Shown here piece after piece: positions 35,267 to 47,300 of a DNA stretch of 64,000 nt. Numbering within the stretch: position 1 is the first letter of the stretch; every line of letters starts with the position of its first letter. Origin of the DNA: Multifurca ochricompacta (Eukaryota; Basidiomycota; Agaricomycetes; Russulales; Russulaceae); assembly GCA_022496185.1 (NCBI GenBank), contig WTXG01000053.1, forward strand, positions 124,001 through 188,000. Reading direction: 5' to 3'. The notes beneath the pieces are model-generated. The model did no database searches and was not told the DNA's origin. It saw only the letters and a program-made list of their open reading frames with translations. The translations under genes were made by a program, and so were the position numbers.

Positions 35267-35582
35267 AGGGAGGGTTTCTTTTTTTTTCTTTTTTGTTATT
35301 TACACCATACTTTTTTCTTCTTTTTATTAAGATTCATTGCTTCTCAGCAGCCCGATGATTGAGACCAACTGGTATTGAATGCAGGTTTATCTGGAATTAC
35401 AGTACAGATGAGTCATTCTATTATGCTATGTCAAGCAACAAAAGAAAAAAAGGTGAGCCAAATAACGTGAGTGGAAACATCATAAGAAGTACAGAAACTT
35501 GATGGGCGTATATAACGTCCAGGTTCCACGCAAAAACTCAAGTAGAAGGTGCGTGAGGTGAACGGTAAGTGTAATAAGGAAA
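35267..35582. other. Gap between convergent RRM and SPT2 genes
   Basis: A 316-bp gap; T-rich after the RRM stop (35279-35330). It holds two 3' ends; no gene was seen. Confidence 0.35.
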
Positions 35583-37003
35583 TCAACCACTGCGTTCTCG
35601 TTCCTTGCGACGCCGGCGTTTCTCCTCCTCATGACGACGTTCTGCTTCTTCTGCCTCGAGGTCCTCCTTTCGGGCAATCCGAGCGCTGAAGTGCCAAAAT
35701 CAGGACTACGAAGGAGCAGGACAGATATTTGCCTGGAGACGCACCTGGTGAGTTCCTCCCGCTCTAGAGCGTTCATATCAACTTCCATATCTTCATCATC
35801 ACTCATCACATCTCGCGAGACATATTTAGAACGATCACGTCCAAAGATTTTCCAAATCTCGTCCTGTATTCCATTGGCAGCGGCAGCAGGCGCTCGCTTG
35901 TGGGAACGTCTGTCATAATCGGATTCGGATTCGGATTCCGAATAAGCTGACGGAGGTGAACGTGGGCGTTTCTTCTGCGAAGGAGGAGGAGGAGCACTTG
36001 AAGTGGCTACGGTCTTGTGAGAAGGAGGACGAGATAATTTGGTTGCTAGGGCAGAAGAGGACTTTGCAGCGATTTTCTGGGGGGATCGTGAGGGTGGCAA
36101 CGAAGGTGGTTTGGAGCTGGTTGTGCGAGGAGACGATGGCTTTCTAGGTGCGGTGGAAGATGCGGCGTCCGGACGATGGGGGAATATAGAGGGCGTACTC
36201 GCGCCTGAAGCAGCAGGAGGTGACAGTGAGCCGGTCTTCGTGGACGTAGCGCCTTTGGGTTTCGTCCCGAACCAGTCGTGAAATTCGCGAGCTTCCTCTC
36301 CCTCTAGAGTTTGCTTTCGCGCGCTTTGGCCCTGTCTCGCAAGATTTCGTCTATAGTTCGCGTATCTCGTTTCACCGTGTTGAGTTTCGTCAGGGTATTG
36401 GGCATAGCCGTGAGACGCGCCCGAACGGAACGACCACCGTTCACAGATCCCTCAGATGTTTGCGAAGACGAAGTGGTGACATTGTAGGCACCACCAGGTA
36501 ACCGCCTTCCGACCTTGGATGTTCCAACAGAGGAACCGGCGCGGCGAGCAGCATTCTGGGAAAATTGTAACTGCAAGCGACGCTCACGCTTCTCTTCACG
36601 GGTCAGGGAAAGGCCGGTATCAGCCTCATTGTCCTCGTCAGGTATTCGTTTGGTGATCAAAGAGATGTTGGATAACGAGAGGACCCATCCTTGACCCTCT
36701 TTGGGCCATAAAGCAGAGCCTGGCGCTGTTCTTCCTCCCGCCTTTCCATCTCTTTCACCTTAGCCTCGCGCTCCTGTTCTCGTTTCGCTTGCCTCTCCTT
36801 CTCACGTTTCTGTTCTCTAATTGATGTCTTATCATCTTGGCCTGCTGTTCCCGTTCTTTTCGATCCTCCTCCTCTTGCTGACGTCGACGCTCTTCCTCCT
36901 TCCGTCGGCGTTCTGCTTGAATGGTATCAGCGGCCCGGGTAGATTCTTGCGTCTGGGCTTGGCTGAGTTTCATTAGTGCGGCAAAACCATTGCTCGTCAT
37001 CAT
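35583..37003 (-). CDS. SPT2: SPT2-like chromatin protein
   Basis: Histone H3-H4 binding chaperone acting during transcription. The N-terminus (MTSNGFAALMKLSQ) leads to a long Glu/Arg/Gln coiled-coil-like stretch. A middle region has KRIPDEDNEADTG and DTRTIDEILRDRAK. The C-terminal SPT2 domain reads IWKIFGRDRSKYVSRD, an acidic SDDEDMEVDM and ALEREELT-SARIARKEDLEAEE, ending in basic residues. The last intron is 35744-35686. The frame breaks where one base seems missing: near 36811 (LEN/QKREKER) and near 36310-36312 (ARESK/LEGEEAREFHDWFG). A third change near 36650-36690 could be an intron or another indel. Start is ATG 37003 or 37000. The opposite-strand open frames are shadows. Confidence 0.8.
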
Positions 37004-37908
37004 TGAATATAGATATAGAGAAAGGGCGAAGAGGGAATTTTTAAATAGAAGGAAGGGAGAGAGAGACAAAGAGAAGAGAGCCAGCTACAATGTGCTGTGG
37101 CCACAACTGTTCCCGCTTTCCAAAAGTGGCTGGCTCACGTGCTTACTCGTCAGGCGGTGCGGTGACGGACTGCAATTGCGCTGTCTTCATGCAACTGCAT
37201 GGCGTTCCAGCCACATGGGAAATAAGGGCATTTCATTTCTAATGAAGAGTCATTACATGGGACAGGGTATTGCCCAATGTTGTGCTGTGATGATGAAGAA
37301 TTATCTAATACCCACTTATTTCACAACAGGTGCAGCAACCCCAGCTACTTAAGACAACAAAGCTAACAAGTGAAGATAGGAATGTAACAGGTGCTACAGT
37401 GACTCAAAAAACCATCCCAACGTTTGCACCATTTCTAATATTCACTTTGTATGCCTCAGAATTTAGGAATATGAATAAAGTGTGGCACTATGTCTGAAAG
37501 CCCTACTTCATGGCTGTCCTGTGATATTTGGGTCAAAGATATCAGCCACCATATAAGCAAGTTATGATCCAAACAATCCAATGACCATTGGGACTATTTA
37601 TATTAGATTTGGTTCAATGTACACATTATGAGGTTGGGAATAAAAACCCTGTGGAGTGTATTTATTCCACGTGTAGGTCAGAAGTTGTGTTAATGTTATT
37701 AATGTCAATGATTGTGAATTGATGAATTGAATTGATATTGAGAGAGGGAGGATAAAGTGACAGTCACCGAGTGACGAACACAAGTACAAAGAGTATAGAC
37801 AGCTAATTTCCTCCCGCTCCTGCTCCTGCTCCCACTCCCCCTCGTTCACTTGGCCTGTCGGCCTAAAAACACCTTCGTTTGATTCAGCACGTATTCCTGT
37901 TATCCCAA
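37004..37908. other. Intergenic region, no gene recognised
   Basis: About 0.9 kb between SPT2 and GST. The open frames are short and overlap. AT-rich with no clear repeat; it should include the SPT2 promoter. Confidence 0.35.
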
Positions 37909-38798
37909 TCATTCAGAACAAATCCCATCGACAACTCTACTACTAGCTGCACGCACTGGATCAAAGCTATTCTTAAAGCTCGGCCGGCTCGTTATCTTTG
38001 CAAAATACTTCTGCAAGCGCTCAAAGCGCTCGCTCTCGAAAATCTCTTTGTATACCTGCGGACCGGTCCCTTCCGCAAATTTGCCCACGTCATTACGAAG
38101 TTGCAATCCCAACGGCCAAGAAATGGCGCCAGTGCGGCGTCCGCGATCGTAAGTGATCACCAACGGCGAACCCGCTAGGTGATAGCAGCTCTTGGACATC
38201 CGCCAGTGCAGCGATGAAGTTCTCCGGCTCCTCTCCCCGGAGGAAGAAAGTGCGAAAGGGTGCGAACAGCTTGTTCGAAACAGCGTCGATGAAGAAGCGC
38301 ACCCGCGCACGTTCAACCAGATCCTTGGGAAGCAGACCAGAGTCGGGGTACAACTCGGCCACAAACTCTAGCAGAACCAGCGACTCAGCTATCTTGGCAG
38401 ATTCTGAGGAGGGATTCTCAGGGTCTGATCCGGTGTTTCCGTATGCGATTGCTGGGACCTGCCACGGGTCATATTATATATGGAGCATAAAGGGCATAGA
38501 GTTCACAGACTGACTTTGCTAGCCGGGTTCACTCTCGACGCATACCATTCGGGCTTGTTCTGAAGATCAATCTGGTATCTCGTGACATTTGCCCCCGCTT
38601 CTTGGAAAGCGAGCTCTACCTGTGTGATGCGAGTCAGGAAAAACGGACATACTAAATAAAGGCTGGTTGCACGAACCCGTTGAGCGTATGGGCAGATCTG
38701 CAAAATTTACAAATCCACAAAATCAGTTGTCTTGCATCAGGCGGAGATGGGAAAGCGCGTACTTTGGCAGTATAGAAAACGAGATCGGGTGTGGCCAT
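37909..38798 (-). CDS. Omega-like glutathione S-transferase
   Basis: Cytosolic thioredoxin-fold plus helical GST. Exons from the start: 38798-38763, 38697-38677, 38619-38515, 38458-37909. The second exon is only 21 nt and encodes ICPYAQR, which carries the active-site Cys of the omega-type CPxxQR motif. Other marks: NPASKVPAI (cis-Pro loop), ESAKIAESLVLLEF (glutathione site), and in the C-terminal domain TIADAALAPFLGRW. One base seems lost near 38154 (before TIADAAL) and another near 38106 (after GRW). It lies in the same window as homogentisate dioxygenase, but the motif is omega-like, so I do not call it maleylacetoacetate isomerase. Confidence 0.82.
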
Positions 38799-39989
38799 GA
38801 TAACGATAACTAGAAGAGAGTAAGGATATTTTTTGAATGTCAAGCTCAAGCATTATATATGAATGAGTGAGTGAGTATCTGAGTCAAATTTATTCACGTC
38901 ATATCGAGTGACATGTCGTCATTTGATCATGTGACCATACAGTCAGTCAATCATTTACTTTTACTCAACCCATACCATACCATCCCCATACCATACATTT
39001 ACTGCATTCCAGTGAGCGTGAGCGCAAGCGTTCAGCGTTCCCTCGTCTTGCTTGCTTGCCCTGATCATGATTTGATTTTTTGATTTTTGGATCATCATCA
39101 CCGTGAGATCGATCGATCAATCGCTTAGGCTTAGTCAAATGCAAACCATTGGTCCCGCCATCAGGTAGGAGCGTGCGAGAGTGCGGGGGGTTTTCCTCGT
39201 CCGTGGGTTTTAGCTTAGCAATGGTGGCTGATTAATATGATGAGATGACGATTCAATCGAGATATGTTAACAGCCCGAGGAGGGGAGAATGCATGTGCGT
39301 GTAACTAATTTCAGTTTCAGCCCAGGTACGAGGCCCTTAACTTTCTTGAGTCTCTGTTACGCATATACTTCCTCTGCGCCAAAATCAGTGGTGCGGGCTC
39401 GTACATGATCTTGAAAGCGGGGAGATCGAGCACTGTGAGCAATGAAATGCTTTTTTAAAAAAAAGTGAATTACGGACTGAGTACTAAATACTCAAAGGTA
39501 ATCAACACTCTCTGAGCGAACAGGCAAAAGCAGTTCGATATCCGTTTCATAGGCATGAGCACCGGTGCAGCGGATATGATATCTATATCTATTGGCTGCG
39601 TGTTATGGCTGCGTGTTGATGACCAGCTCCTTGTCCTCCGCCCTCCATCTCCGCATTGCTCGATATGAGTGAACAAATGATCTAGGACTAGTGATATCCT
39701 CTTTGACCGCCTTCCTCATTGTGTGGATGGCTCGGGCGTTAGACGTGAAATCTCTGGCCGTCACCACTTCTGGCTGGACTCGTTTTGCTCTCCCCTCACA
39801 ACTCTTGACATTGTGTCTTTCTTACACTCAGTTATTCGGATTGCCCGGGTTCGTCCCCTTTCGTCTTGTCTCGCTCGGCTTCGCCCCCTTTCATCCAAAT
39901 ACATCTTCTACTGCCTTCATACTATTCCTTCAACTGGTCTCTCCAATAAAGGTACATACAATGCCTGTAATAGGACCGCAAAGTGGAGC
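38799..39989. other. Intergenic region upstream of GST
   Basis: About 1.2 kb. Contains short simple repeats (ATACCATACC near 38970-38995; GATCGATCGATCAATCG near 39107). No convincing gene; the open frames near 39691-40254 are antisense to the NACHT remnant and have no domain. Confidence 0.35.
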
Positions 39990-41669
39990 AATTAGCAATC
40001 GAACAGTTTTCTCTCTCTCTTTTCTCTGTATGCTAAGAAACTTTTCGACGACGTCAGGTGCAAGAACCAACGAGCAGCGTTTTCTCCAAGTTCAAGCACA
40101 ACGAACCTGTTACTCCGGGGGCTGCTCATCCTCTCTCCAGTCACCTCTGCCTCTCTCTCCTCATTCAGGAACACGCCTTGCCCCGAACTCACCACAGATT
40201 AGATTTGTACATCGTGACGAGGCACGCACTAAGATGTGGGTGTCAATGGATTAAGAACTGTCTGAATATCTGGCTCTGGGCGACTCGTGACGCATATACA
40301 TGGATTCTAACCGAAAAATTTGATAAGATTCTCCAAAAGATTGAGGACCTTCTCGCGCGGTGATGGAGCTCCAGTGGTGTGAGGACTTCGGACGTTCGTC
40401 TATCGCCTGCACGATAACGTAAATCGGGACTTGCCTTAATAGTTCAATCATCTTTCGTGGATGCCAGTGTGTGAGTGTGGCTTCATTTGGTTGATCCTAG
40501 CCATCACTGTGCGTGGCAGATAAGTCAGAAATGATGCGCCAGGAGTCATCGTAGATTGGTCCAGAATAGAGGTAAGCAAGCCGCAGACGTCACGCTTCGT
40601 CTTATCTCTGAATCGAAATAGACCAACGCTAAGCTGGCCTTTCGTATATTCTTAATGTCTTCAACGATCGTGGAGCTTATTGACTGTGTAAGTTCTCAGG
40701 CGTTGAGAGAACTATGTACCGAGCCCGCTATGGAACCGGAGCGTGAATGAGCGTGATGAAAATTCGGGAGAAGAAGCGAACGATTGCCGCAGATCCATTA
40801 TATGGAGGAGTTCATCATCCATTGATGGATGGGTTCGGAGGAGAGAGCCACTGTCTGAGATCCCCTTGTAATTGGTTCCCTGAGAGCATATTTCAGTGCC
40901 ATCCGTCAAAGATGGTAGCGTTCGATTAGGATGCACAGGTCAGCTTGTCCGTTGCTGTTAGATCATCCAGTCGGAAATAGGATCAGCGTAGCATGCAAGG
41001 ATAGCTGAGTAGTCATTGCGTACCCTTTTTGACACTGCGTAAGTTTGTTGCTATCGTCATGCGAGTTTCCTCATTTCGTGAGCATATATGGAAAGACTGA
41101 TTTAACTCACTGGCACGACTCTGCTTCATTTCCTACGTAGAAAGCGCAAGAATGAATAGCACCTGAGCCATTACCTTTCCGAGAGTCTCCATGAAACCGC
41201 TAGTAAGCGGCATCCCGACGTGCTGTAGAAAATGTTGAACACGCTCAAAGTGGTCACTTAGTTCCCCATAACTCGCGATCATATCTTTAGCCGCCTGAGA
41301 GGGATTAATTTTCCGGGCGAGGATAGCTGAGAATAAAGCCGTTCAAGCCGAGTGATGCAGAAGGAATGGATCGCTTACTATCAGTCCGAGTACCTTCCCA
41401 ACCACTCCCGAGAGCGCGAACAAGATATTGACCGTTGGTTCAAGCCATTTGATCAAACCCTCATCACCCTTCCGGAATGCACTGAATTCACTTTGTTTTC
41501 GACATACGGTTGAGGACGGCGCTTAGAGAATCGCAATAGATAAGCTCCACGGCGAGTGAATGCGCTTCCAAATTTTGCACTGTGAGCGCATGGTATTGTT
41601 TCAAAGCAGTCTAGAAGTTTGTGAAATGAAATTGAAGGCAGCAGTAATTGACCCTTGAATCGCAGACAT
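39990..41669 (-). pseudogene. Broken Goodbye-NACHT STAND gene
   Basis: Remnant of an NLR-like NTPase related to the gene at 44.4 kb. Reading the minus strand from about ATG 41669: a Goodbye-type N-terminal domain (ALKQYHALT, AHSLAVELI, FSAFRKGDEGLIKWL, PTVNILFALSG, then FERVQHFLQHVGMPLTSGFMETLGKVMAQV); the linker WLSPPNPS; then NACHT pieces (VYFD, PIYVIVQAIDE, CVTSRPEPDIQTVL). Frames shift repeatedly, no Walker A loop is readable, and the coding similarity stops about 39990 with no ankyrin or WD repeats. The number of breaks is larger than in neighbouring genes, so real decay is likely. TATA-like DNA (TTTTTATAAGG on the minus strand) lies near 41731. Confidence 0.7.
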
Positions 41670-41991
41670 AAGAGCACTGCGATAAAAGTCCTTGATTATT
41701 GACGGGATCAAGGGTCGAGGACATTGCCTTATAAAAAGGGTTACCCTAGGATGTCTCAAGTGATCCTGCGATATACGAGAGACGGAAGGCGTGTCAGAGA
41801 CGCACATTTAACAGTGATGCTCTGAGAACGAGTCAGGGGAGACCGAGTCCACAGTGGCCGACCAAAGTGGCCGTCCTCGAGCGAGTATTGTAAGCTCACC
41901 ATAACGATTGACAGCACACTGAAATGCCACAATGATTAGGCAGGTAGTTAGTTAGTTATCAATCTCTATAGATCTATGAGTAGATACCCAG

Positions 41992-43385
41992 TCACCCGCT
42001 CAAACGACTGATAATGACATCCACAAGTATTTTTCCAGGTCGCATTCTGTCAGGAAAGAAGTCACACGCAATTAGACCTCGTCGTGCCCATGCATCCAAC
42101 ATTAAAGTACCCCAGCTGAGTGTCCAAACCATAGTCCACGCCCACCCCAACAACCCGCCTACCCGCAACCCTGTCACTTTCTTGAAGGCATACTCCATAG
42201 CTGCACCAACGCCCATCAGGAGGAAAAAAGCCCCGGCGGTGCGGAACCCCGTCCCATGACCGAGACCCCGCGAGCCTAAGTCATGTATAACTGCGGACAC
42301 CACGAACCCACCAATAAGTGCACCAGGCTGCCCCAATAGCTTGCCTCCAGGGCGAGCACCAAAAGGACGGAAATAGGTCGGAAGAATTGGTGCCAGCGGA
42401 AACTCCAGAACTGAGTGATCGAGGTCGACATCCACGGACGGTCTGAGAGTGAAGGCCGCTGCGAGGCTGGCTGCCGAAGGATGGACTCGACCGATTAGAG
42501 TCGCAAGATGGTACATCGCGTCGACGGCCAAGCCTCCACAAAGGGTGAAAAAGACCGCGAGGGCAAAGCGTGGTATCAGGGTAAGGTCTGATCGAAGAGG
42601 GTACCCCCATTTGGATTGTTCACGGAGGGACGCATATGCTGCACAAGATAGACGGAGATGTCGTACACCACCAGTTTGAAACTCATTTTCATCAAGATTG
42701 ACGCGAGGGACGGGAATGCTGTATTACGACTCGTACAGGGAGACGGACGGGACAGGTTTTTTGATGACCAGCACCACCTCATTCCGCGCTGATTGCAGAG
42801 GAGATCAAAAGCGTCAAGAAGAACGTTCCAAACGACAAAGGCCGTTCGATGGGAGTCTTTTGTCCTTCCGCGAGTAGTCCGTACCTCCTGAGAGGCTTGG
42901 TAGCGAATGTCCATTCGAGTGACCTCAGCGCTATGAAAATCATCTTAATCTGATCCGGTCCAGACGTTTCAGAAAATGCGCACCTGGGGAAAAGAATGAC
43001 GAGTTGACGGTTGCATCACATAAGCAAAGTTCCAGTGATTGAGCCTCTCCGCACTCTCCAGTCCTAGCGACCGCGCTAATCCTTCCGAGAAATTGAACCC
43101 TACGGCACACTGCCAAGCATACCGTAAATAATAGGTAGCAGGGAAATCCTGAATATGAACGTGTTCGGAAGAATGGCGAGCACTGCTAGGGTATAATAGC
43201 ATAGAATGAAGGGTAGAAATGCAGGTTTGTGAACGGCTGTCGAAGGGTAGGATCTGGGGAGCCAGGAAGGTATGAGAATATTTGAGTATAGCTATCTGGA
43301 AAGTATTTAGTGAGAGCACGTAAACATTGATGTTGTTGAAGTTGTGTAGCGCCAGACGCTGCCCTGACATCCCATCTCGTCCCAC
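41992..43385 (-). CDS. Wax-synthase-like MBOAT acyltransferase
   Basis: Multi-pass membrane O-acyltransferase of the wax synthase type; acceptor substrate unknown. The start is uncertain (about 43385). The middle part has a block like RGMRWCWSSKN (family NLRGIGWNWE). The catalytic region reads SITQFWSFRWHQFFRP, matching the family FWGRRWHQ motif, then PGGKLLGQPGALIGGFVVSAVIHDLG with the conserved His, and hydrophobic helices to the C-terminus (MLDAWARRG). The FWSFRWHQ block lies in a different frame from the rest. One base appears lost near 42350, and another join upstream near 42440 is unresolved. Upstream exons were not fully solved. Confidence 0.6.
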
Positions 43386-44394
43386 CCCATTCCATTCAAC
43401 AATTCGCGCTGGCTAGCGCCACCTCAGGAACAGCCGTTAATAAAGATGTTAAGTATCTGAAGTTGTGAAACCGACGACAAACGAGGTTAAAGGCCAATCA
43501 AGGTGGAGGGAAAACGACAATAATTCCATATGGGTACGTTACGGGATTGTTGCGTATGCTTAAGTAACGTGTAACGGTTAACTGTACGATATTTTACTTT
43601 TCTTTCTTTCATGCCCCTTCGAGACCCTTCCATCCTCGCTCTCGCTTTCACCTTCCCTTCAACAGAGAAGGCCTTTAGCACCTCTCTTACTTTCTCTATT
43701 GTTCAATCGTGTTCTTGCTCAATGACACTATCTTTTCCGAACTGTATAAATATTGTAGGAACTCAGTTTGAGGACTCCAGTGTAAGGATGGCTTAGATGT
43801 TGAGTATGAAACCTCCAGCTATTGCCTCCTGAATGATTAGAGCACTTTGGGTGCCTATACCGCCAACCTGCCGCGCGGGTTGGGAATTGTATACCCGTAC
43901 CCGTACCCGGCAAAACCCGCGGCGCTTACCCGCGCGGGTTTGAAAAACCCTTGCCGATCACTGGCTATCTGTAGGGTAGCAGTGAGCTCAGTTGTTGTGA
44001 CTTGTAGCTGGGAGGGTGAAAAGTGAAGTGGACATGGGATCTGAGGCCTCATTTACATGCTTAGTGGCAGTAGCTTGGGCAGCCATCCACATCTGATGTT
44101 GAGTGAGGGTAGTTTGATCAGTGGGAGGTGGAAAAACTATGATTGCGGACAGTTTATTGTGTGTATCTAGTTACTCTAAAAGCCAGCAGTGCGAGCGACC
44201 CGAGGGATGAGCTCAAGCAGATGATGGTGTTTGGAGAAGAAAGATGTCTGTGTTGCCTCTTGTCACCTCTATATCCCAGCGTCTATCTTCGTCTTTCGGC
44301 GGCTATCTATACATAAATCATCGATAACCATCCGCCGCCTTTCCCAGGGATCCTCTTATTCTTCCCTCTATCGCTCATAACCCAGTCTAGCTTC
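43386..44394. other. Intergenic region with CG-rich palindromic segment
   Basis: About 1 kb before the STAND gene. At about 43862-43955 it carries a CCCGTA-type tandem (ACCCGTACCCGTACCC) and two copies of the self-complementary CCGCGCGGGTT/CCCGCGCGGGTT, plus GGGTTTGAAAAACCC. This could be a small mobile repeat or a structured element. Nothing else was recognised. Confidence 0.45.
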
Positions 44395-47300
44395 ATGTCT
44401 TCAGCTCTTCGTACACATACCCACGCAACTGCCTCCTCTTCTCATTTCAAGCTCATCCTAGATGCTGCTCTGGATGAGTATCTTACAAACACAGGCATAG
44501 ATCTGTCCAAACACCAGCTTCTCAATAAGCTGAAAGGATGCGACACTGCGGATGCCGTGATAGACGTACTTCAAGGAGGAACGTCTTTGTTTAACATGTT
44601 CCGGAACGGAAATCGAAAGACGCAGCTCCTAAGGGGACTTAAACCAACCGTGAATATACTCCTCGCCCTCTCGAACTGCGCACCACTTGTAAATGGTATT
44701 GGTTCGGTGAGTCCTAATTAGTGTGGCCAATTCTTTATGACCGATTTCCGATATATAAATATATTTTTCAGGTGTTTCCACCTGCACAGGCCATATTTTC
44801 TGCTATTGATGTCCTTCTCTCTGTCCGTATCCCCCTCCCTTGCTTCCAACCGGTTATCTCATCTTCATTCCAAGGCATCAAAGAAGATCAGTGATAATTA
44901 CGATTCTCTACTCAACCTCTTTGAATCCATGCAACGCTTTCTCATCCGCCTCAAGATTTACACTTCCCATGAGACCCCCTTTACCGAGTCCATGGTTGAG
45001 ATCCTCGTCAAGACGATGGCGGAACTGCTCACCATCCTCGCTCTGGCGACGAAACAGATTCAACAAGGACGACTCAGTGAGTGAACTACCGTTTTCATGC
45101 TCCCGCGATTAAACACTTGGTAGGGGCGTACGGACGGATGCTGATAGGGGATAACGAGGTCCAGGACGCCCTTCAGAGGTTGGACAAATTGACCCAGGAA
45201 GAGTCTCTCACCGTAGCAGCGCACACATTTGGTAACGTGAACAAGATGATGTGTTCGTCATCCCTTTCGTAGTAACATTATAGACAAGGCAGCTAAGACA
45301 TTCTTTGCAGATGATCAGATGAACAAGGACATTTGGACATGGCTGTCACCTCCTGACCCATCTACAAATCACAACATTGCGCGGAAACTTTACCACGAAG
45401 GAACTGCCAAGTGGTTCATTGAAGGCGAAACATTCAAGGAATGGAAATCGCAGGGTTCGCTTCTATGGTTAAATGGGAATGGTAGGGTGACTGCTTTATC
45501 TGGGTACTTCTTGTTGCTGACGGTCTTTTCTTGAAAGCGGGATCTGGCAAGAGCATCCTTTGGTACGTTTGCCTAACATTATAGGTTATCGCCAGCACTT
45601 ATCAGAATGGTCAGTTCCACCATCGTTGAAGATGTCCAGCGTCTGCGTTCTGCTAGATCTGCCTACTTGGCGTACTTTTATTGCGACTTTCGAGACAAGG
45701 AAAAGCAAAACATCCGTAGTCTACTGTCCTCTCTCTTGATACAGTTCCGTTCCCAGTCAGATGCCTACCGTGCCATCGTCTCGGAATTGTACTCGAAACA
45801 TGATAATGGCGAGAAGCAGCCCGACGAGAAGGTTCTTGCAGAAACTCTGAAGGCCATGCTCGTAATACCCGTTCAGGACCCGATGTACATCATAATTGAC
45901 GCCCTCGACGAATGTCCTCTCTCTGGAATGCCGTCTAAACGCGAAGAAGTATCGAAACTTATCAAAGACCTCGTCGACCTCCGCCTCCCATATTTAAGGA
46001 TCTGCGTTACTAGCCGCCCCGAACCAGATATTCAGAAAGCTTTTACAGAGCTGGCGCAACATTGTGTATCCCTTCACGCAGAAAGCGGGCAAACGCGGGA
46101 CATCTCCGAATATATCTACTCAACAGTCAACACGGACCCCATGATGAGTGTGTGGGAGGCGGAGAGAAAGGAACTTGTGATCAAAGCGCTCTCGGAAAAG
46201 CAAATGGAATGTAAGCTTCAAACCAAAACGAATATTTAGTTGGCGATCATTATTCATGTCGTGGTGTAGGTTCAGATGGGTTTTCTGCCAACTGGAGACA
46301 CTGCGTCATTGTCAACAAAGGAACTTCTCTTCGATGCTCGAATCACTCCCAAAAACACTGGATGAAACATATGAGGCCACGCTACGAAGGATCAAAGATA
46401 ATGACTGGAAATTTGCTCATCGCCTGTTCCAATGTCTTGCGTTCTCTGCTCGTCCACTCCGAGTCGAGGAGGTTGCGACGATGCTTGAATTCGATTTCGA
46501 CGCTGGCCATATGCCAAAGCATGACGTAACTTGGCGAAACCCGGACTCTAACGGAGCTGTACTGTCCACATGCTCCAGCTTGGTCATCATTGTCAATCAT
46601 GTCGATGACAGAGGAAAAGAGACTCGTGTTGTACAGTTTGCGCATTTCTCTGTGCGGGAATTCCTGACCTCAGACCGGCTGGCGGGATCGATGGAAAGGC
46701 GCTACCATGTTCTCCCCAAAGAATCACATAGAGTGCTTGCGCAGACATGCCTGAGCACGCTGCTAAAATTCGACAAGGCCACGGACACCAATACTATCGA
46801 GAACTTCCCGTTGTCTCGATATGCGGCAAAACACTGGGTCGATCACGCACGATTCGAGGATGTCTCCCTGGATATACGAAATGGAATGGAAATCTTGTTT
46901 GACCCAGACAAGACCTACTTCCTAGTTTGGATTGGAATATATGACTTGGACTCGTACGAGGAGGAGGGGACAAAGGACACTTCGGTACACCCGATATACT
47001 ACGCGGCTCTCTGCGGCTTCCCTGGGCTGGTGGAATATCTGGGGATTAAGCAACCCGGGAGTGTGAATTCTCGAGGTGGTATGTATGATACTCCGTTGCA
47101 AGCGGCGTGCGTAATAGGTCAAATGGAGATGGTGAAATGGCTGCTTGACCATGGGGCTGATGTCAATGCGGAGGGCGGATATTATGGATATGCTCTGCAC
47201 GCAGCGGCATCCAATGGACATTTGGAGATCGTGAAATGGCTGCTAGACCATGGCGCTGATGTCGATGCGAAGACCAACGATCATGGATATGCTCTGCACG

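Noticed and set aside
37909..38798. GST as maleylacetoacetate isomerase paired with HGD
   Set aside because: The CPYAQR active-site motif is omega-like, not the zeta-class Ser motif, and it is 25 kb from HGD.
39691..40363. Plus-strand open frames near 40 kb as genes
   Set aside because: They are antisense to the Goodbye-NACHT remnant and have no domain.
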